Positions 37,977-46,387 of a stretch of 64,000 nt of DNA are shown here, in pieces. The position numbers and the translations under genes were made by a program. Each line of letters starts with the position of its first letter. Positions within the stretch are counted from its first letter, which is position 1. The DNA comes from Gammaproteobacteria bacterium 28-57-27 (GTDB lineage: Bacteria > Pseudomonadota > Gammaproteobacteria > Halothiobacillales > Halothiobacillaceae): NCBI GenBank assembly GCA_002281735.1, contig NCGK01000001.1, positions 186,001-250,000 on the forward strand. The letters are read 5' to 3'. The notes under the pieces are model-generated. The model was not told the DNA's origin. It was given only the letters and a program-made list of their open reading frames with translations, and made no database searches.

Positions 37977-39083
37977 TCATGATTTTGCCTGTGAGCGAGG
38001 CTGCTCCGCCGTCAGCCCACGCTCATACCAGCCGCGCGAGCGATTGACGATGGCGACCACCGACAGCATTACTGGCACCTCGACCAGCACCCCGACCACG
38101 GTGGCCAGCGCCGCGCCGGATTGCAGGCCGAACAGACTGATCGCCGCCGCCACTGCCAGCTCGAAGAAATTGCTTGCGCCTATCAAGGCTGCAGGCCCTG
38201 CCACGCAGTGCGCCACACCAAAGCGCCGACTTAGCCAGTAGGCCAGTCCCGCGTTGAAGTACACCTGGAACAGAATCGGCACGGCCAGCAGGGCGATAAT
38301 CAGCGGCTGCTGGATGATCTGCTCGCCTTGAAAGCCGAACAGCAATACCAGGGTGGCCAGCAGGGCGAACAGGGATAGCGGTTGCAGCCATTTGAGAGCG
38401 CCATCCAGCGCCGCCTCGCCGCCGCGTGCAAGTAGCATCCGCCGCCAGAGCTGGGCGAGCACGACTGGCACGACGATATACAGCAGCACCGAGAGCAGCA
38501 GGGTGTCCCAGGGCACAACGATGGCGGCCATGCCCAACAGCAGCCCGACCAGCGGCGCGAAGGCGAACACCATAATGACGTCGTTGAGCGCCACCTGGGT
38601 GAGGGTGAAATTCGGCTCGCCGCCGGTCAGGCGGCTCCAGACGAAAACCATCGCGGTGCAGGGTGCGGCGGCCAGCAGGATCAGCCCGGCAACATAGCTG
38701 TCGAGCTGATCGGCGGGCAGCCAGGCAGCGAACAGGCCGTAAATAAAAATGGCGGCGAACAGCGCCATGGAAAATGGCTTCACGCCCCAGTTGATAAACA
38801 GGGTCACGCCGATGCCGCGCCAGTGACGACGCACCTCGTGCAGCGCGCCGAAGTCGATTTTCAGCAGCATGGGGATAATCATCAGCCAGATCAACACGGC
38901 GACCGGCAAATTGACATGCGCGACCTCCATGCCGCCGATGACTTCGAATACGCCCGGAAAAAGATGCCCCAGGCCGATGCCGAGCAGGATGCACAAGGCC
39001 ACCCACAGGCTGAGATAGCGCTCGAACAGGCTCATCGACTGGCCAGCGGCCTTGCGTGCGGCGACTTCGCATTGGGCGGACAT
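37977..39083 (-). CDS. acr3: ACR3-family arsenite efflux permease
   Basis: A 368-aa inner-membrane arsenite exporter with about ten hydrophobic helices. Family motifs include LIWLMIIPMLLKIDF, AAPCTAMVFVWSRLTGGEP with the essential Cys, and FTLTQVALNDVIM. ATG 39083 has GGAG 8 bp upstream and is preferred over a longer frame. It is the last gene of a leftward operon: MBL-fold protein, CDF, Cys-tailed protein, ACR3. No arsenate reductase or arsR is next to it. Annotators may call it arsB; by family it is Acr3. Confidence 0.93.
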   Translation of the reverse strand: MSAQCEVAARKAAGQSMSLFERYLSLWVALCILLGIGLGHLFPGVFEVIGGMEVAHVNLPVAVLIWLMIIPMLLKIDFGALHEVRRHWRGIGVTLFINWGVKPFSMALFAAIFIYGLFAAWLPADQLDSYVAGLILLAAAPCTAMVFVWSRLTGGEPNFTLTQVALNDVIMVFAFAPLVGLLLGMAAIVVPWDTLLLSVLLYIVVPVVLAQLWRRMLLARGGEAALDGALKWLQPLSLFALLATLVLLFGFQGEQIIQQPLIIALLAVPILFQVYFNAGLAYWLSRRFGVAHCVAGPAALIGASNFFELAVAAAISLFGLQSGAALATVVGVLVEVPVMLSVVAIVNRSRGWYERGLTAEQPRSQAKS

Positions 39084-39099
39084 GAGAGAACTCCGGGGA

Positions 39100-39396
39100 T
39101 CAGTTGCAGCAGGTACTGCCGCCGCAACAGGCCGCGCCCGCAACAGGCTGGCCGGGGACGATGCCGAACAACTGGTTCATGCGCGCGTCGGTGCGCTCAT
39201 CGGCCAGGGTTTGGGTGCGTTCATGGGCGCGGTCACGGATTTCACGCGCCAGAAAAATGATCTCGGCGATGTGTTCGGCGCTGACGTTTTGCTCACTCAG
39301 GCGCTGAATCAGGCATTCGCCGTCGCCGGGGCAGTTGCTGGCGACGCGCGCGGCCAAGCGGATCATGTCGGCCAGGATGGGGGTTAAAGTGCTCAC
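39100..39396 (-). CDS. Small Cys-tailed protein of the arsenic operon
   Basis: A 98-aa protein of no recognised family. A helical body (ILADMIRLAARVASNCPGDG, then ECLIQRLSEQNVSAEHIAE and IIFLAREIRDRAHER) is followed by a tail with paired cysteines, CCGGSTCC. Two more cysteines lie in NCPGDGEC. Such Cys pairs are suited to binding As(III) or soft metals, so an arsenite chaperone, or a sensor for ACR3, can be proposed; this is inference. The GTG start at 39396 overlaps the stop of the CDF gene by 4 bp (GTGA), has AGGAG upstream, and the gene ends 16 bp before acr3. Confidence 0.7.
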   Translation of the reverse strand: MSTLTPILADMIRLAARVASNCPGDGECLIQRLSEQNVSAEHIAEIIFLAREIRDRAHERTQTLADERTDARMNQLFGIVPGQPVAGAACCGGSTCCN

Positions 39397-40346
39397 GTGG
39401 AATGCTCCTGCGGATTTGAACAATGGGTGGAGACAGGCTCGGAAGGAGACAGGTCGGCAAAGCTTGGTTGCAAGGTGGCGTGGTCGATATGAAAGCGCGC
39501 GTGCAGCATGTCCTGTGCTGAATGCAGGACGCGCTCCCAGTCGTGCGCCTCACGCAACGCCAATTCGGCCGTTAGGCCGATGATCTGACCGTGGATGCGC
39601 CAGACATGCACATGCCGCGCCTGTTCTACGCCCCCAAGGGCGTTCAGCGCAGCGCGCACCGCATCCAGATCGAGATCCAATGGCACGCCGTCCAGGAGCT
39701 GATGCACCGCCTCGCGCAGCAGCCCGAGCGCGGAAAAGCCGATCAGGCCGCAGATCAGCAGGGAAAGCACGGGGTCGAGCCAGTACCAGTCCACGAACAG
39801 CAGCACGACGCCGGTGACTAGGGCAACGATGGAGCCGAGAATATCGCCCATCACATGCAGCAGGGCACCGCGCACATTGATGCTGTCGCCCGCTGGCCAC
39901 AGCAGGCGGGCGACGCCGATATTGACCAGCAGGCCGATCAACGCCACCCAGGCAATCATCTGGGCGTTGACGACCGGCGGTGATTGCAGGCGTATCACCG
40001 CCTCGTAGGCGATCATGGCGACCACGATCAGCATGAGCACGGCATTAAGCAGCGCGCCGAGCATTTCCACCCGTCCGAAGCCGAAGGAATGGCGCTGATC
40101 CGCCGGGCGCTGCGCCAATAGTGCGGCGACGGCGGCCAGTCCCAGCGCGAAGGCGTCGGTGACCATGTGCGCCGCATCGCCCAACAGGACAAGCGCCCCC
40201 GACCACCAGCCCGCAGCGGCCTCGATCAGGGCGAAACCGAGAGTCAGCCCGACCGCCAGCCAAAGCACGCGCACCGGAGCCTGGGCATGGTCATGCGCAT
40301 GGCTGTGTCCTTGATGGGGGGGCTTCTCGTCGTGGTCAGGGTTCAT
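39393..40346 (-). CDS. Cation diffusion facilitator (CzcD-like)
   Basis: A 317-aa divalent-metal/proton antiporter. The His-rich N-terminus (HQGHSHAHDHAQ) leads into six membrane helices. The transport-site residues are in LLGDAAHMVTDAFAL (helix 2) and LLHVMGDILGS (helix 5). A cytoplasmic C-terminal domain contains HVHVWRIHGQIIGLTAEL. The substrate is probably zinc, cobalt or cadmium by family. Its place inside an arsenite-export operon is unusual. It is preceded by the MBL-fold gene with a 15-bp gap and overlaps the Cys-tailed protein gene. Confidence 0.92.
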   Translation of the reverse strand: MNPDHDEKPPHQGHSHAHDHAQAPVRVLWLAVGLTLGFALIEAAAGWWSGALVLLGDAAHMVTDAFALGLAAVAALLAQRPADQRHSFGFGRVEMLGALLNAVLMLIVVAMIAYEAVIRLQSPPVVNAQMIAWVALIGLLVNIGVARLLWPAGDSINVRGALLHVMGDILGSIVALVTGVVLLFVDWYWLDPVLSLLICGLIGFSALGLLREAVHQLLDGVPLDLDLDAVRAALNALGGVEQARHVHVWRIHGQIIGLTAELALREAHDWERVLHSAQDMLHARFHIDHATLQPSFADLSPSEPVSTHCSNPQEHST

Positions 40347-40361
40347 GGGTTTCTCCGTCGT

Positions 40362-41297
40362 TTATTGGCCTTCAAACTGAAGGTAGGTGCGGTTCATGAC
40401 GGTCTTGTGCCAAGTGTCATAGTGCTTCAGGTGCTTGAACTCCGGGCGATCCGCATTGGCCTTGATAACCTCGTCCATGGGTGCCATGTCCTGCGCCGCC
40501 TTGCCGATCACGTTCACCAGGAAGGCGTAGTAGTCGCCGCTGTCCTTCTTGGCCTTGGCCATGTCGCACACCTGGCCGTGGCCGGGGATCACCGTGGTCG
40601 GGTTGAGCTTGACCAGCTCCTGCCACGCCGCCCAGGCGTTCTTCACACTGGAGGTGTCGTGCACGCCGAGCATACGATCGACATAGACCAGGTCGCCGCT
40701 GATGGCGATTTTTTCCTTGGGCAGCCACACCATGCTGTCGCCGGGGAAGTGGGCGTTGGTGTACATGACTTCAAGGTTTTCACCGCCCAGATCAAGCTTG
40801 GCGGGCGAGTCCTTGAGAATGCGTGTGGCATACGCCGGTGTGGTGCCGTCCATGCGCTCCTTCAGGGTCTTTTTCAGCGCGTCGATCTGCTGCGCGCCCA
40901 CTTTTTTCTGCGTGGCGACTGTGCCTTCAAAGGCGATCACTTCCGCGCCCTTGTCAGCAAAATACGCATTGCCCAACCAGCGATGATCCTGACTGCCGGT
41001 ATTGATAACCCATTTCACCGGTGTTTTGGTGACGTTGGCAATCGCTTTTTCGATGCGCGCTGCGCCAACCTTGCTCGCGCCGGAGTCCACCAGAATCACG
41101 CCGTCCTTGGTGAGGATAAAGGCCTGGTTGTTGTTGAGGCCGTCATTGTCATAACTGCGGTCATCAATCTCGCCGACGATGGCGTACACCTTATCGCTGA
41201 CCTTGGTCACGTTGAGCGGCGCGTCGGAGGCGAATGCGCCAAAGCTTACGAGCATGGCGGCGGGGATGACCAAACGATTGGTTAGGGTCTTGAGCAT
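40362..41297 (-). CDS. Exported metallo-beta-lactamase-fold protein with degenerate metal motif
   Basis: A 311-aa protein with a cleavable signal peptide (MLKTLTNRLVIPAAML.., then AFASDAP). The fold is recognisable from FILTKDGVILVDSGAS, AHFPGDSMVWLP, IAISGDLVY and VIPGHGQV. The first metal motif, normally H-x-H-x-D-H, reads TGSQDHRWLGN (residues 100-110): both leading histidines are gone while Asp104-His105 remain. One metal site may be lost or altered. It is the first gene of the leftward arsenic operon and diverges from gap-arsJ. The ATG at 41297 is chosen because the signal peptide starts there. Its reaction is unknown. Confidence 0.85.
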   Translation of the reverse strand: MLKTLTNRLVIPAAMLVSFGAFASDAPLNVTKVSDKVYAIVGEIDDRSYDNDGLNNNQAFILTKDGVILVDSGASKVGAARIEKAIANVTKTPVKWVINTGSQDHRWLGNAYFADKGAEVIAFEGTVATQKKVGAQQIDALKKTLKERMDGTTPAYATRILKDSPAKLDLGGENLEVMYTNAHFPGDSMVWLPKEKIAISGDLVYVDRMLGVHDTSSVKNAWAAWQELVKLNPTTVIPGHGQVCDMAKAKKDSGDYYAFLVNVIGKAAQDMAPMDEVIKANADRPEFKHLKHYDTWHKTVMNRTYLQFEGQ

Positions 41298-41343
41298 GGG
41301 CGAGCCTCGATACAGGTAGAAAAAAATTCGTCTGGAATTATAT

Positions 41344-41383
41344 CTACAAAAACGTATATTTAGCCTATCGAATGTTTTTATAG
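41344..41383. promoter_or_regulatory. Inverted repeat between the divergent arsenic operons
   Basis: CTACAAAAAC (41344-41353) and GTTTTTATAG (41374-41383) are inverted copies with one mismatch, 20 bp apart. They occupy the 105-bp gap between the MBL-fold gene and gap and could be the operator for both operons. It does not clearly match a known ArsR site, and no regulator gene is adjacent. Confidence 0.4.
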
Positions 41384-41402
41384 AAAAAGATGAGGGTGGG
41401 GC

Positions 41403-42407
41403 ATGACTGTTCGCGTTGCAATCAATGGTTTTGGCCGCATGGGTCGTTTGGGTTTTCGCGCGGCCTGGGGCGGGGCGGATTATGAAATTGTGCATGTGAA
41501 CGAAATCGCCGCCGATGCACCCTCGCTGGCGCATTTGCTGAAATACGATTCGGTGCATGGCCGTTGGGCGCGCGAAGTGGGCAGTGAGGCCGAGGCGATT
41601 ATCGTGGATGGCAAGCGAGTTTCCTACAGCATGGAAAAAGACCCGGCCAAGATCGATTGGGCGGCTCTAGGCGTGGATATTGTGCTCGAAGCCACCGGCA
41701 AGCTGCGCACGGTCGAGCAAATTCAGCCGCATTTCGAGCGCGGCGCGAAGAAAGTTGTAGTTGCCGCGCCAGTGGTGGGCGCGCTGAATATCGTCATGGG
41801 TGTGAACGATCATCTCTACGAGGCAGACAAGCACGACTTGGTCACTGCCGCGTCATGCACCACCAACTGCCTGGCGCCGCTGGTCAAAGTGATGCACGAG
41901 AACATCGGCATTCTGCACGGCACCATGACCACCCTGCATGATTTAACCAATACCCAGACCCTGATCGACAAGGGGCACAAAGACCTGCGCCGCGCCCGCG
42001 CCAGTGCACTCTCCCTGATTCCGACCACCACCGGCTCGGCCAAAGCCATCGGCGATATTTTCCCGGAACTGAACGGCAAGTTGAACGGCCATGCGGTGCG
42101 CGTGCCGCTGATGAACGCTTCGCTGACCGATTTCGTGTTCGAGGCCAAACGCCCGACCACAGCGGAGGAGGTCAACAGCCTGTTTAAGGCCGCCGCACTG
42201 GGCGAGCTTGCGGGCATTCTCGGTTACGAGGAGCTGCCGCTGGTTTCCATCGACTACAAGGACGACCCGCGTTCCGCTATTGTTGATGCGCTTTCCACCC
42301 TGGTCATCGATAACACCCAAGTCAAGGTCATGGCTTGGTACGACAATGAATGGGGCTATGTAAACCGCATGATGGAGCTGGCGGCCAAGGTGGCGCGTGG
42401 TTTTTAA
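41403..42407 (+). CDS. gap: ArsJ-associated glyceraldehyde-3-phosphate dehydrogenase
   Basis: A 334-aa GAPDH. NAD site: [18 protein letters not shown]; catalytic Cys in [26 protein letters not shown] near the C-terminus. In arsenic islands this enzyme uses arsenate in place of phosphate to form 1-arseno-3-phosphoglycerate, which ArsJ exports; the product then breaks down to arsenate outside the cell. The arsJ gene lies downstream, so the pair gives arsenate resistance without reduction. The 280-bp spacer between the two is filled with repeats. The ATG is preceded by GAGGGTGGGG. Confidence 0.93.
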   Translation: MTVRVAINGFGRMGRLGFRAAWGGADYEIVHVNEIAADAPSLAHLLKYDSVHGRWAREVGSEAEAIIVDGKRVSYSMEKDPAKIDWAALGVDIVLEATGKLRTVEQIQPHFERGAKKVVVAAPVVGALNIVMGVNDHLYEADKHDLVTAASCTTNCLAPLVKVMHENIGILHGTMTTLHDLTNTQTLIDKGHKDLRRARASALSLIPTTTGSAKAIGDIFPELNGKLNGHAVRVPLMNASLTDFVFEAKRPTTAEEVNSLFKAAALGELAGILGYEELPLVSIDYKDDPRSAIVDALSTLVIDNTQVKVMAWYDNEWGYVNRMMELAAKVARGF

Positions 42408-42416
42408 ATCAGTATT

Positions 42417-42661
42417 AGCCACAGAGGGCACAGAGATCGCGGAGATGTGTCGGGTGATAAGCGGGCTTGCGCCAACTTATCGATTCGGCACGAATGATTC
42501 GTGATAAACCGTTCGGGCTGAGCCTGTCGAAGCCCTACATGAAGGCTCTTCGACAGGCTCAGAGCGAACAGTTGTCACGGTGCTTAAATTGTCGAACAAA
42601 TAGGATGCAGCGCAACCAGCTTAGCCACTACTTCTCTGTGCCCTCTGTGATCTCTGTGGCT
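42417..42661. repeat. CACAGAG-family inverted repeat, copy 2, with nested insert
   Basis: The left arm AGCCACAGAGGGCACAGAG and right arm CTCTGTGATCTCTGTGGCT are inverted copies of the family also at 8690 and 60195, but here about 180 bp separate them. A second repeat (42511-42569) lies inside. The right arm ends 27 bp before the arsJ start. Confidence 0.8.
42511..42569. repeat. REP-type palindrome (TTCGACAGGCTCAG family)
   Basis: GTTCGGGCTGAGCCTGTCGA is inverted as CTTCGACAGGCTCAGAGCGA, forming a 22-bp stem with two mismatches. This palindrome type is widespread in Pseudomonadota. It is nested in the gap-arsJ spacer repeat. Confidence 0.85.
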
Positions 42662-42687
42662 AAAAACCTTCTTCCCGAGCACCCAAC

Positions 42688-43872
42688 ATGACATCCGACA
42701 TCCGCAACTACGCCATCGTCACCGGCAATTACTGGGCGTTCACTCTCACCGATGGTGCGCTGCGCATGCTGGTGCTGCTGCACTTCTACAATCTTGGATA
42801 CAGCGCGTTTGAAATCGCCATGCTGTTCCTGTTTTACGAGGTGTTCGGCATCGTTACCAATGCCGTGGGCGGCTGGCTGGGCGCGCGTATCGGCGTGAAT
42901 CGCACCATGCAGATCGGCACCGCCTTGCAGATTGTCTCGCTCGCCATGCTGCTTGCTCCGGCTGCCTTGCTGACCGTGCCCTACGTCATGGCGGCGCAGG
43001 CGCTGTCGGGTATCGCCAAAGACTTGAACAAAATGAGCGCCAAGTCCTCGGTCAAACTGGTGGCCGGGGAGGGCAACCTGTTCAAATGGGTGGCGGTGCT
43101 TACCGGCTCGAAGAACGCGCTCAAGGGCGTGGGCTTTTTCCTCGGCGGTTTTTTACTAGCCGTGTGGGGCTTCCACGGCGCGCTATGGGCGATGATTGCG
43201 CTGCTGGCCGTCGGTTTGGCCGTCACTTTGACCTTGCCAGGCGGGCTGGGCGTGGTGAAGGGCAAGCCCAAGTTCGGGCAGATTTTCTCCAACACTCCGG
43301 CGATCAACTGGCTGTCCGGTGCACGCTTCTTCCTGTTTGGCGCACGCGACGTGTGGTTCGTGGTTGGTTTACCGGTGTATTTGCACGCGGTGCTGGGTTG
43401 GGGCTTTGCCGAAGTCGGCGGATTTATGGCCTTGTGGGTGATCGGCTATGGCTTTGTGCAGGCTGCCGCGCCGGGCTTGTGGAGGAAACCGGGACATTCT
43501 CCCGCACGCGGCGCGGTGGTCGGCGGAGCGCTGGCCTTGGCCGTTGTTCCGGCGGCGATGGCCTGGGGTATGCAGCAAGGTTTTGACCCGACGCTGATCG
43601 TGATTGGCGGACTGGGGCTGTTTGGTGTGCTCTTTGCCCTCAATTCTTCCGTGCATTCCTACCTGATTCTCGCCTACGCCGAAGGCGACAAAGTGGCGAT
43701 GAAGGTCGGCTTCTACTATATGGCTAATGCGGGCGGGCGGCTGGCAGGCACAGTGCTGTCGGGTTGGGCGTACACGGCGTGGGGGCTGGAGGGCTGTTTA
43801 GTGGCCTCCAGCCTGCTGTTGCTATCGGCGGCGGTGCTGTCGCTTAAGTTGCCCAGCGGACAGGCGGTATAA
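42688..43872 (+). CDS. arsJ: 1-arseno-3-phosphoglycerate exporter ArsJ
   Basis: A 394-aa major facilitator transporter with twelve hydrophobic segments. It begins DIRNYAIVTGNYWAFTLTDG, the usual ArsJ opening, followed by VGGWLGARIGVNRTMQIG and SGIAKDLNKMSAKSSVK. It exports the arseno-ester made by the upstream GAPDH. No strong ribosome-binding site is visible before the ATG, and repeats separate it from gap, so it may depend on a transcript reading through them or on a promoter inside them. Confidence 0.93.
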   Translation: MTSDIRNYAIVTGNYWAFTLTDGALRMLVLLHFYNLGYSAFEIAMLFLFYEVFGIVTNAVGGWLGARIGVNRTMQIGTALQIVSLAMLLAPAALLTVPYVMAAQALSGIAKDLNKMSAKSSVKLVAGEGNLFKWVAVLTGSKNALKGVGFFLGGFLLAVWGFHGALWAMIALLAVGLAVTLTLPGGLGVVKGKPKFGQIFSNTPAINWLSGARFFLFGARDVWFVVGLPVYLHAVLGWGFAEVGGFMALWVIGYGFVQAAAPGLWRKPGHSPARGAVVGGALALAVVPAAMAWGMQQGFDPTLIVIGGLGLFGVLFALNSSVHSYLILAYAEGDKVAMKVGFYYMANAGGRLAGTVLSGWAYTAWGLEGCLVASSLLLLSAAVLSLKLPSGQAV

Positions 43873-44011
43873 AGCAGGCATCGTTCGTAGCTACACCTTG
43901 TCCTCCAGCTTGCTTTGGCTCAGCATGATTCCGCGAACGTGCTGAGTGTTGTCCCCGGTCAGCCATCAGTCTTGTGCGCTCCCTCCTATACAAACTTGCT
44001 AGAGGTTCAGT

Positions 44012-45244
44012 ATGAAATTTCGATTTGGCGGTGTTGTTTCCATGCTTGGCGCATTGTTGTTCGGTTCGGTTCAGCCCGTGACGGCGGCAGAAGCGGCGTA
44101 TATCGCGGTCAGCAGCGATGTGAGTTTTCAGGCGATGGGGGAGTACGATCAGAGTAAGCTGAATCAAATCCTGTCCACGGATCGGCAGGCGTTTGAGACC
44201 ATCCCTACCGGCTTGAGTTTTCCGCAGGTGGGCAATGCGGTGAGTCTTTATCGGGTGAAGTACCGCACGGTCGTCCCGGAAAAAAACAATCGCCCGGTTG
44301 AGGTGAGCGGCTTGATCGCGGTTCCCAAGACCAAGCAGGCGTCCTTCCCGATGGTGTCTTATCAACATGGCACGGTATTCAGTCGCACCGAGGTTCCTTC
44401 GTTTCTGGATCAGTCGATGGAAACGCAGCTGATGGTGGCGCAATTCGCCGGTAATGGGTATGTGGTGATTGGGGCAGACTATATCGGCAAGGGGATTTCT
44501 AACGAGCCCGACAGCTATATGGTGAAAGAAAGCACGGCGCAAGCGACCTATGACATGTTGCAGGCCTCGGGCAAGGTGTTGCAGCACCTCGGCGTCAAGA
44601 CCGACGATCTGTTTCTGAGCGGCTGGTCACAAGGCGCGTGGGCGACCCAGGTATTTCGCAACCGGCTTGAATCCTTGCAGGTTCCAGTGAAAGCCGCTGC
44701 GACCGCCAGCACACCGAATGACCTGTATCTATTGATGACCCGCTGGATCAATAACCCCACCGCGCTGGATGTGGATTGGATTGTGGGCACGGCTTCGTTG
44801 TTGATCGGCGCGTATGGCGAGTATTACGGTATGCCCGGCTTGAGCGCAGTGGCGGTTAACCCCGCCTATCAGAAAGCGCAAGACGAGTTTTATAGCAACA
44901 AGATCGGTTGGGAAGGGGCTTCCAGCGTATTTCCAAAGAAAGTCGCGGACTTTTTCCAACCGGGCTTTTCTCAGCAAAGCTCCTTGGTCGCCAACACCTT
45001 CTTCCGCCGTTTGCAGGAAAACCAGGCCTATCAATGGCGTTTCAGCACCCCTTCACGTTATTACTACGGCGAAGTGGACGAGGTGGTCACACCGTATATC
45101 GCCACCTTGCCAGAGGCATATCAAAACACGATCAATGGCGCAGCCGTGAGCGTGGTTTTTGCCGGTAAAAAAGCCGACCATCGAGGCACGTTTGTCTTTG
45201 GCATTCTGGATCAAAAGAAGTGGTTTGATTCCTTGCGCCAGTAA
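44012..45244 (+). CDS. Secreted alpha/beta hydrolase (lipase-like)
   Basis: A 410-aa protein with a signal peptide (about 26 residues, ending VTAAEA). The nucleophile elbow is LSGWSQGAWATQ, the oxyanion region VSYQHGTVFS, and the likely acid/His pair lies in GEVDEVVTPY and KKADHRGTF. It resembles bacterial members of the secretory lipase/prolyl-oligopeptidase-like families, including PHA-depolymerase relatives. The substrate cannot be told. It is transcribed alone, between arsJ and a terminator; the 140 bp upstream show no clear promoter. Confidence 0.82.
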   Translation: MKFRFGGVVSMLGALLFGSVQPVTAAEAAYIAVSSDVSFQAMGEYDQSKLNQILSTDRQAFETIPTGLSFPQVGNAVSLYRVKYRTVVPEKNNRPVEVSGLIAVPKTKQASFPMVSYQHGTVFSRTEVPSFLDQSMETQLMVAQFAGNGYVVIGADYIGKGISNEPDSYMVKESTAQATYDMLQASGKVLQHLGVKTDDLFLSGWSQGAWATQVFRNRLESLQVPVKAAATASTPNDLYLLMTRWINNPTALDVDWIVGTASLLIGAYGEYYGMPGLSAVAVNPAYQKAQDEFYSNKIGWEGASSVFPKKVADFFQPGFSQQSSLVANTFFRRLQENQAYQWRFSTPSRYYYGEVDEVVTPYIATLPEAYQNTINGAAVSVVFAGKKADHRGTFVFGILDQKKWFDSLRQ

Positions 45245-45258
45245 GCCACGACGTCAAA

Positions 45259-45283
45259 AAAGGCCGTTTTTTCAACGGCCTTT
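45259..45283 (+). terminator. Rho-independent terminator after the hydrolase gene
   Basis: Stem AAAGGCCGTT (45259-45268) with AACGGCCTTT (45274-45283), loop TTTTC. The tail TTTACATTTT is moderately T-rich. Confidence 0.85.
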
Positions 45284-45328
45284 ACATTTTGTATACTTTT
45301 AATGGTTTAGATCAGAGGAGTAATCGAT

Positions 45329-45685
45329 ATGTCGTTTGTATTGCATTTGATGGATGCCCCCGATGTTTTTGACACACCTGGTGCGGTGGATTTTATCGAG
45401 GAACAACGCGAGTTCGCTCCGGCGGATAACCCGAAGTTCGACGCTTTTGTGCAGGATATTATCGAGATTTATCCCGATCTCTCAGAGGACGATCAGGATG
45501 GGGATGATGAGCGAAACCTGTGGGATGAAGGGCTGGATAGTGAAGCGTCATATGGCAATGTGAAGGAGCTGGTGGTCAACGTCGACATCACGGAAGAGGA
45601 CGTGGAGGCTCTGGTAGCCGCGGCGTCGCGGCATGGTTTGCGTTTGTATGACGAAGAGGGGGAATACCTTCACCCAGTCATTTAA
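45329..45685 (+). CDS. Acidic protein of unknown function
   Basis: A 118-aa soluble protein, very rich in Asp and Glu (about a third of residues), with no signal peptide or membrane segment. It opens with MSFVLHLMDAPDVFDTP and has a central acidic stretch (EDDQDGDDE), followed by KELVVNVDITEEDVEALVAAASRHGL. A good AGAGGAG lies before the ATG, and codon use is like the neighbours, so it is probably a real gene. It shows a distant feel of small immunity-type proteins, but no partner toxin is nearby. I do not recognise the family. Confidence 0.75.
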   Translation: MSFVLHLMDAPDVFDTPGAVDFIEEQREFAPADNPKFDAFVQDIIEIYPDLSEDDQDGDDERNLWDEGLDSEASYGNVKELVVNVDITEEDVEALVAAASRHGLRLYDEEGEYLHPVI

Positions 45686-45792
45686 GCGCCTGTTTACGAT
45701 CTCGTGTTCACGATCTCCGGCGCGCGACCCTGCTTCCGCGTGGGAACGCTAAACTTTTCTGCCAACTTTTCTGCGAGGGTGGTGGTGTCGTT

Positions 45793-46368
45793 TCACCCCG
45801 CCCATTCACGCACCACGTCCCACGGATTGCCGCGCACCTTGCCCGTGCAGTCTGTGCTGGGCGTGCCCATGGCGAGATAGCCATACAGTCGTTCATTCTC
45901 TTCAAGCCCAAGCTGGTGCGTCAGCCAGGAATCGGCGCAGCGTTGACCCGAAAGCCACACGCTGCCGTAGCCTAATGCTTGCGCCATCAGTTGCATGTGT
46001 TCCGCCGCCGCGCCAAGCGACATCATCTGCTCCCATTCCGGTACGTTGGCGCTGGCTTGGGGGTTGAAGATCAACAGGATCAGCAAGGGCGAACGCGTCG
46101 GTTTATCACGTTCACGTTCGAGCTGCTCAAAGCTAGCCTCCGGCTGACGACGGTGCAGGCTTTCGGCGAACAACTCGCCCAAATGCGCCAAGGCCGCGCC
46201 GCGCACCAGCAGAAAGCGCCAGGGTTGCAGGCCACCGTGATCGGGTGCGCTCATGGCGGCTTGCAGGATAAGATCCAGATGCTCGCCTTGTGGCGCGGGT
46301 TCGGCAAGATATTTGGCGGGGGTGGCGTGGCGCGCCAGCAGAAGTTCAACGGCTTGGGAGTAGGGCAT
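45793..46368 (-). CDS. Nitroreductase family protein (YdjA-like)
   Basis: A 191-aa FMN-dependent oxidoreductase. The FMN-binding opening is LLARHATPAKYLAEP, and AAMSAPDHGGLQPWRFLLVRG is very like the YdjA group. EWEQMMSLGAAAEHMQLMAQALGYGSVW and LYGYLAMGTP complete the pattern. The start at 46368 (MPYSQAVELL) is chosen over a longer upstream frame. It follows the tas-like gene by 19 bp in the same direction, so the two form a small redox operon. The physiological substrate is unknown. Confidence 0.9.
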   Translation of the reverse strand: MPYSQAVELLLARHATPAKYLAEPAPQGEHLDLILQAAMSAPDHGGLQPWRFLLVRGAALAHLGELFAESLHRRQPEASFEQLERERDKPTRSPLLILLIFNPQASANVPEWEQMMSLGAAAEHMQLMAQALGYGSVWLSGQRCADSWLTHQLGLEENERLYGYLAMGTPSTDCTGKVRGNPWDVVREWAG

Positions 46369-46387
46369 GGAATCAGTCCGGGTATGT

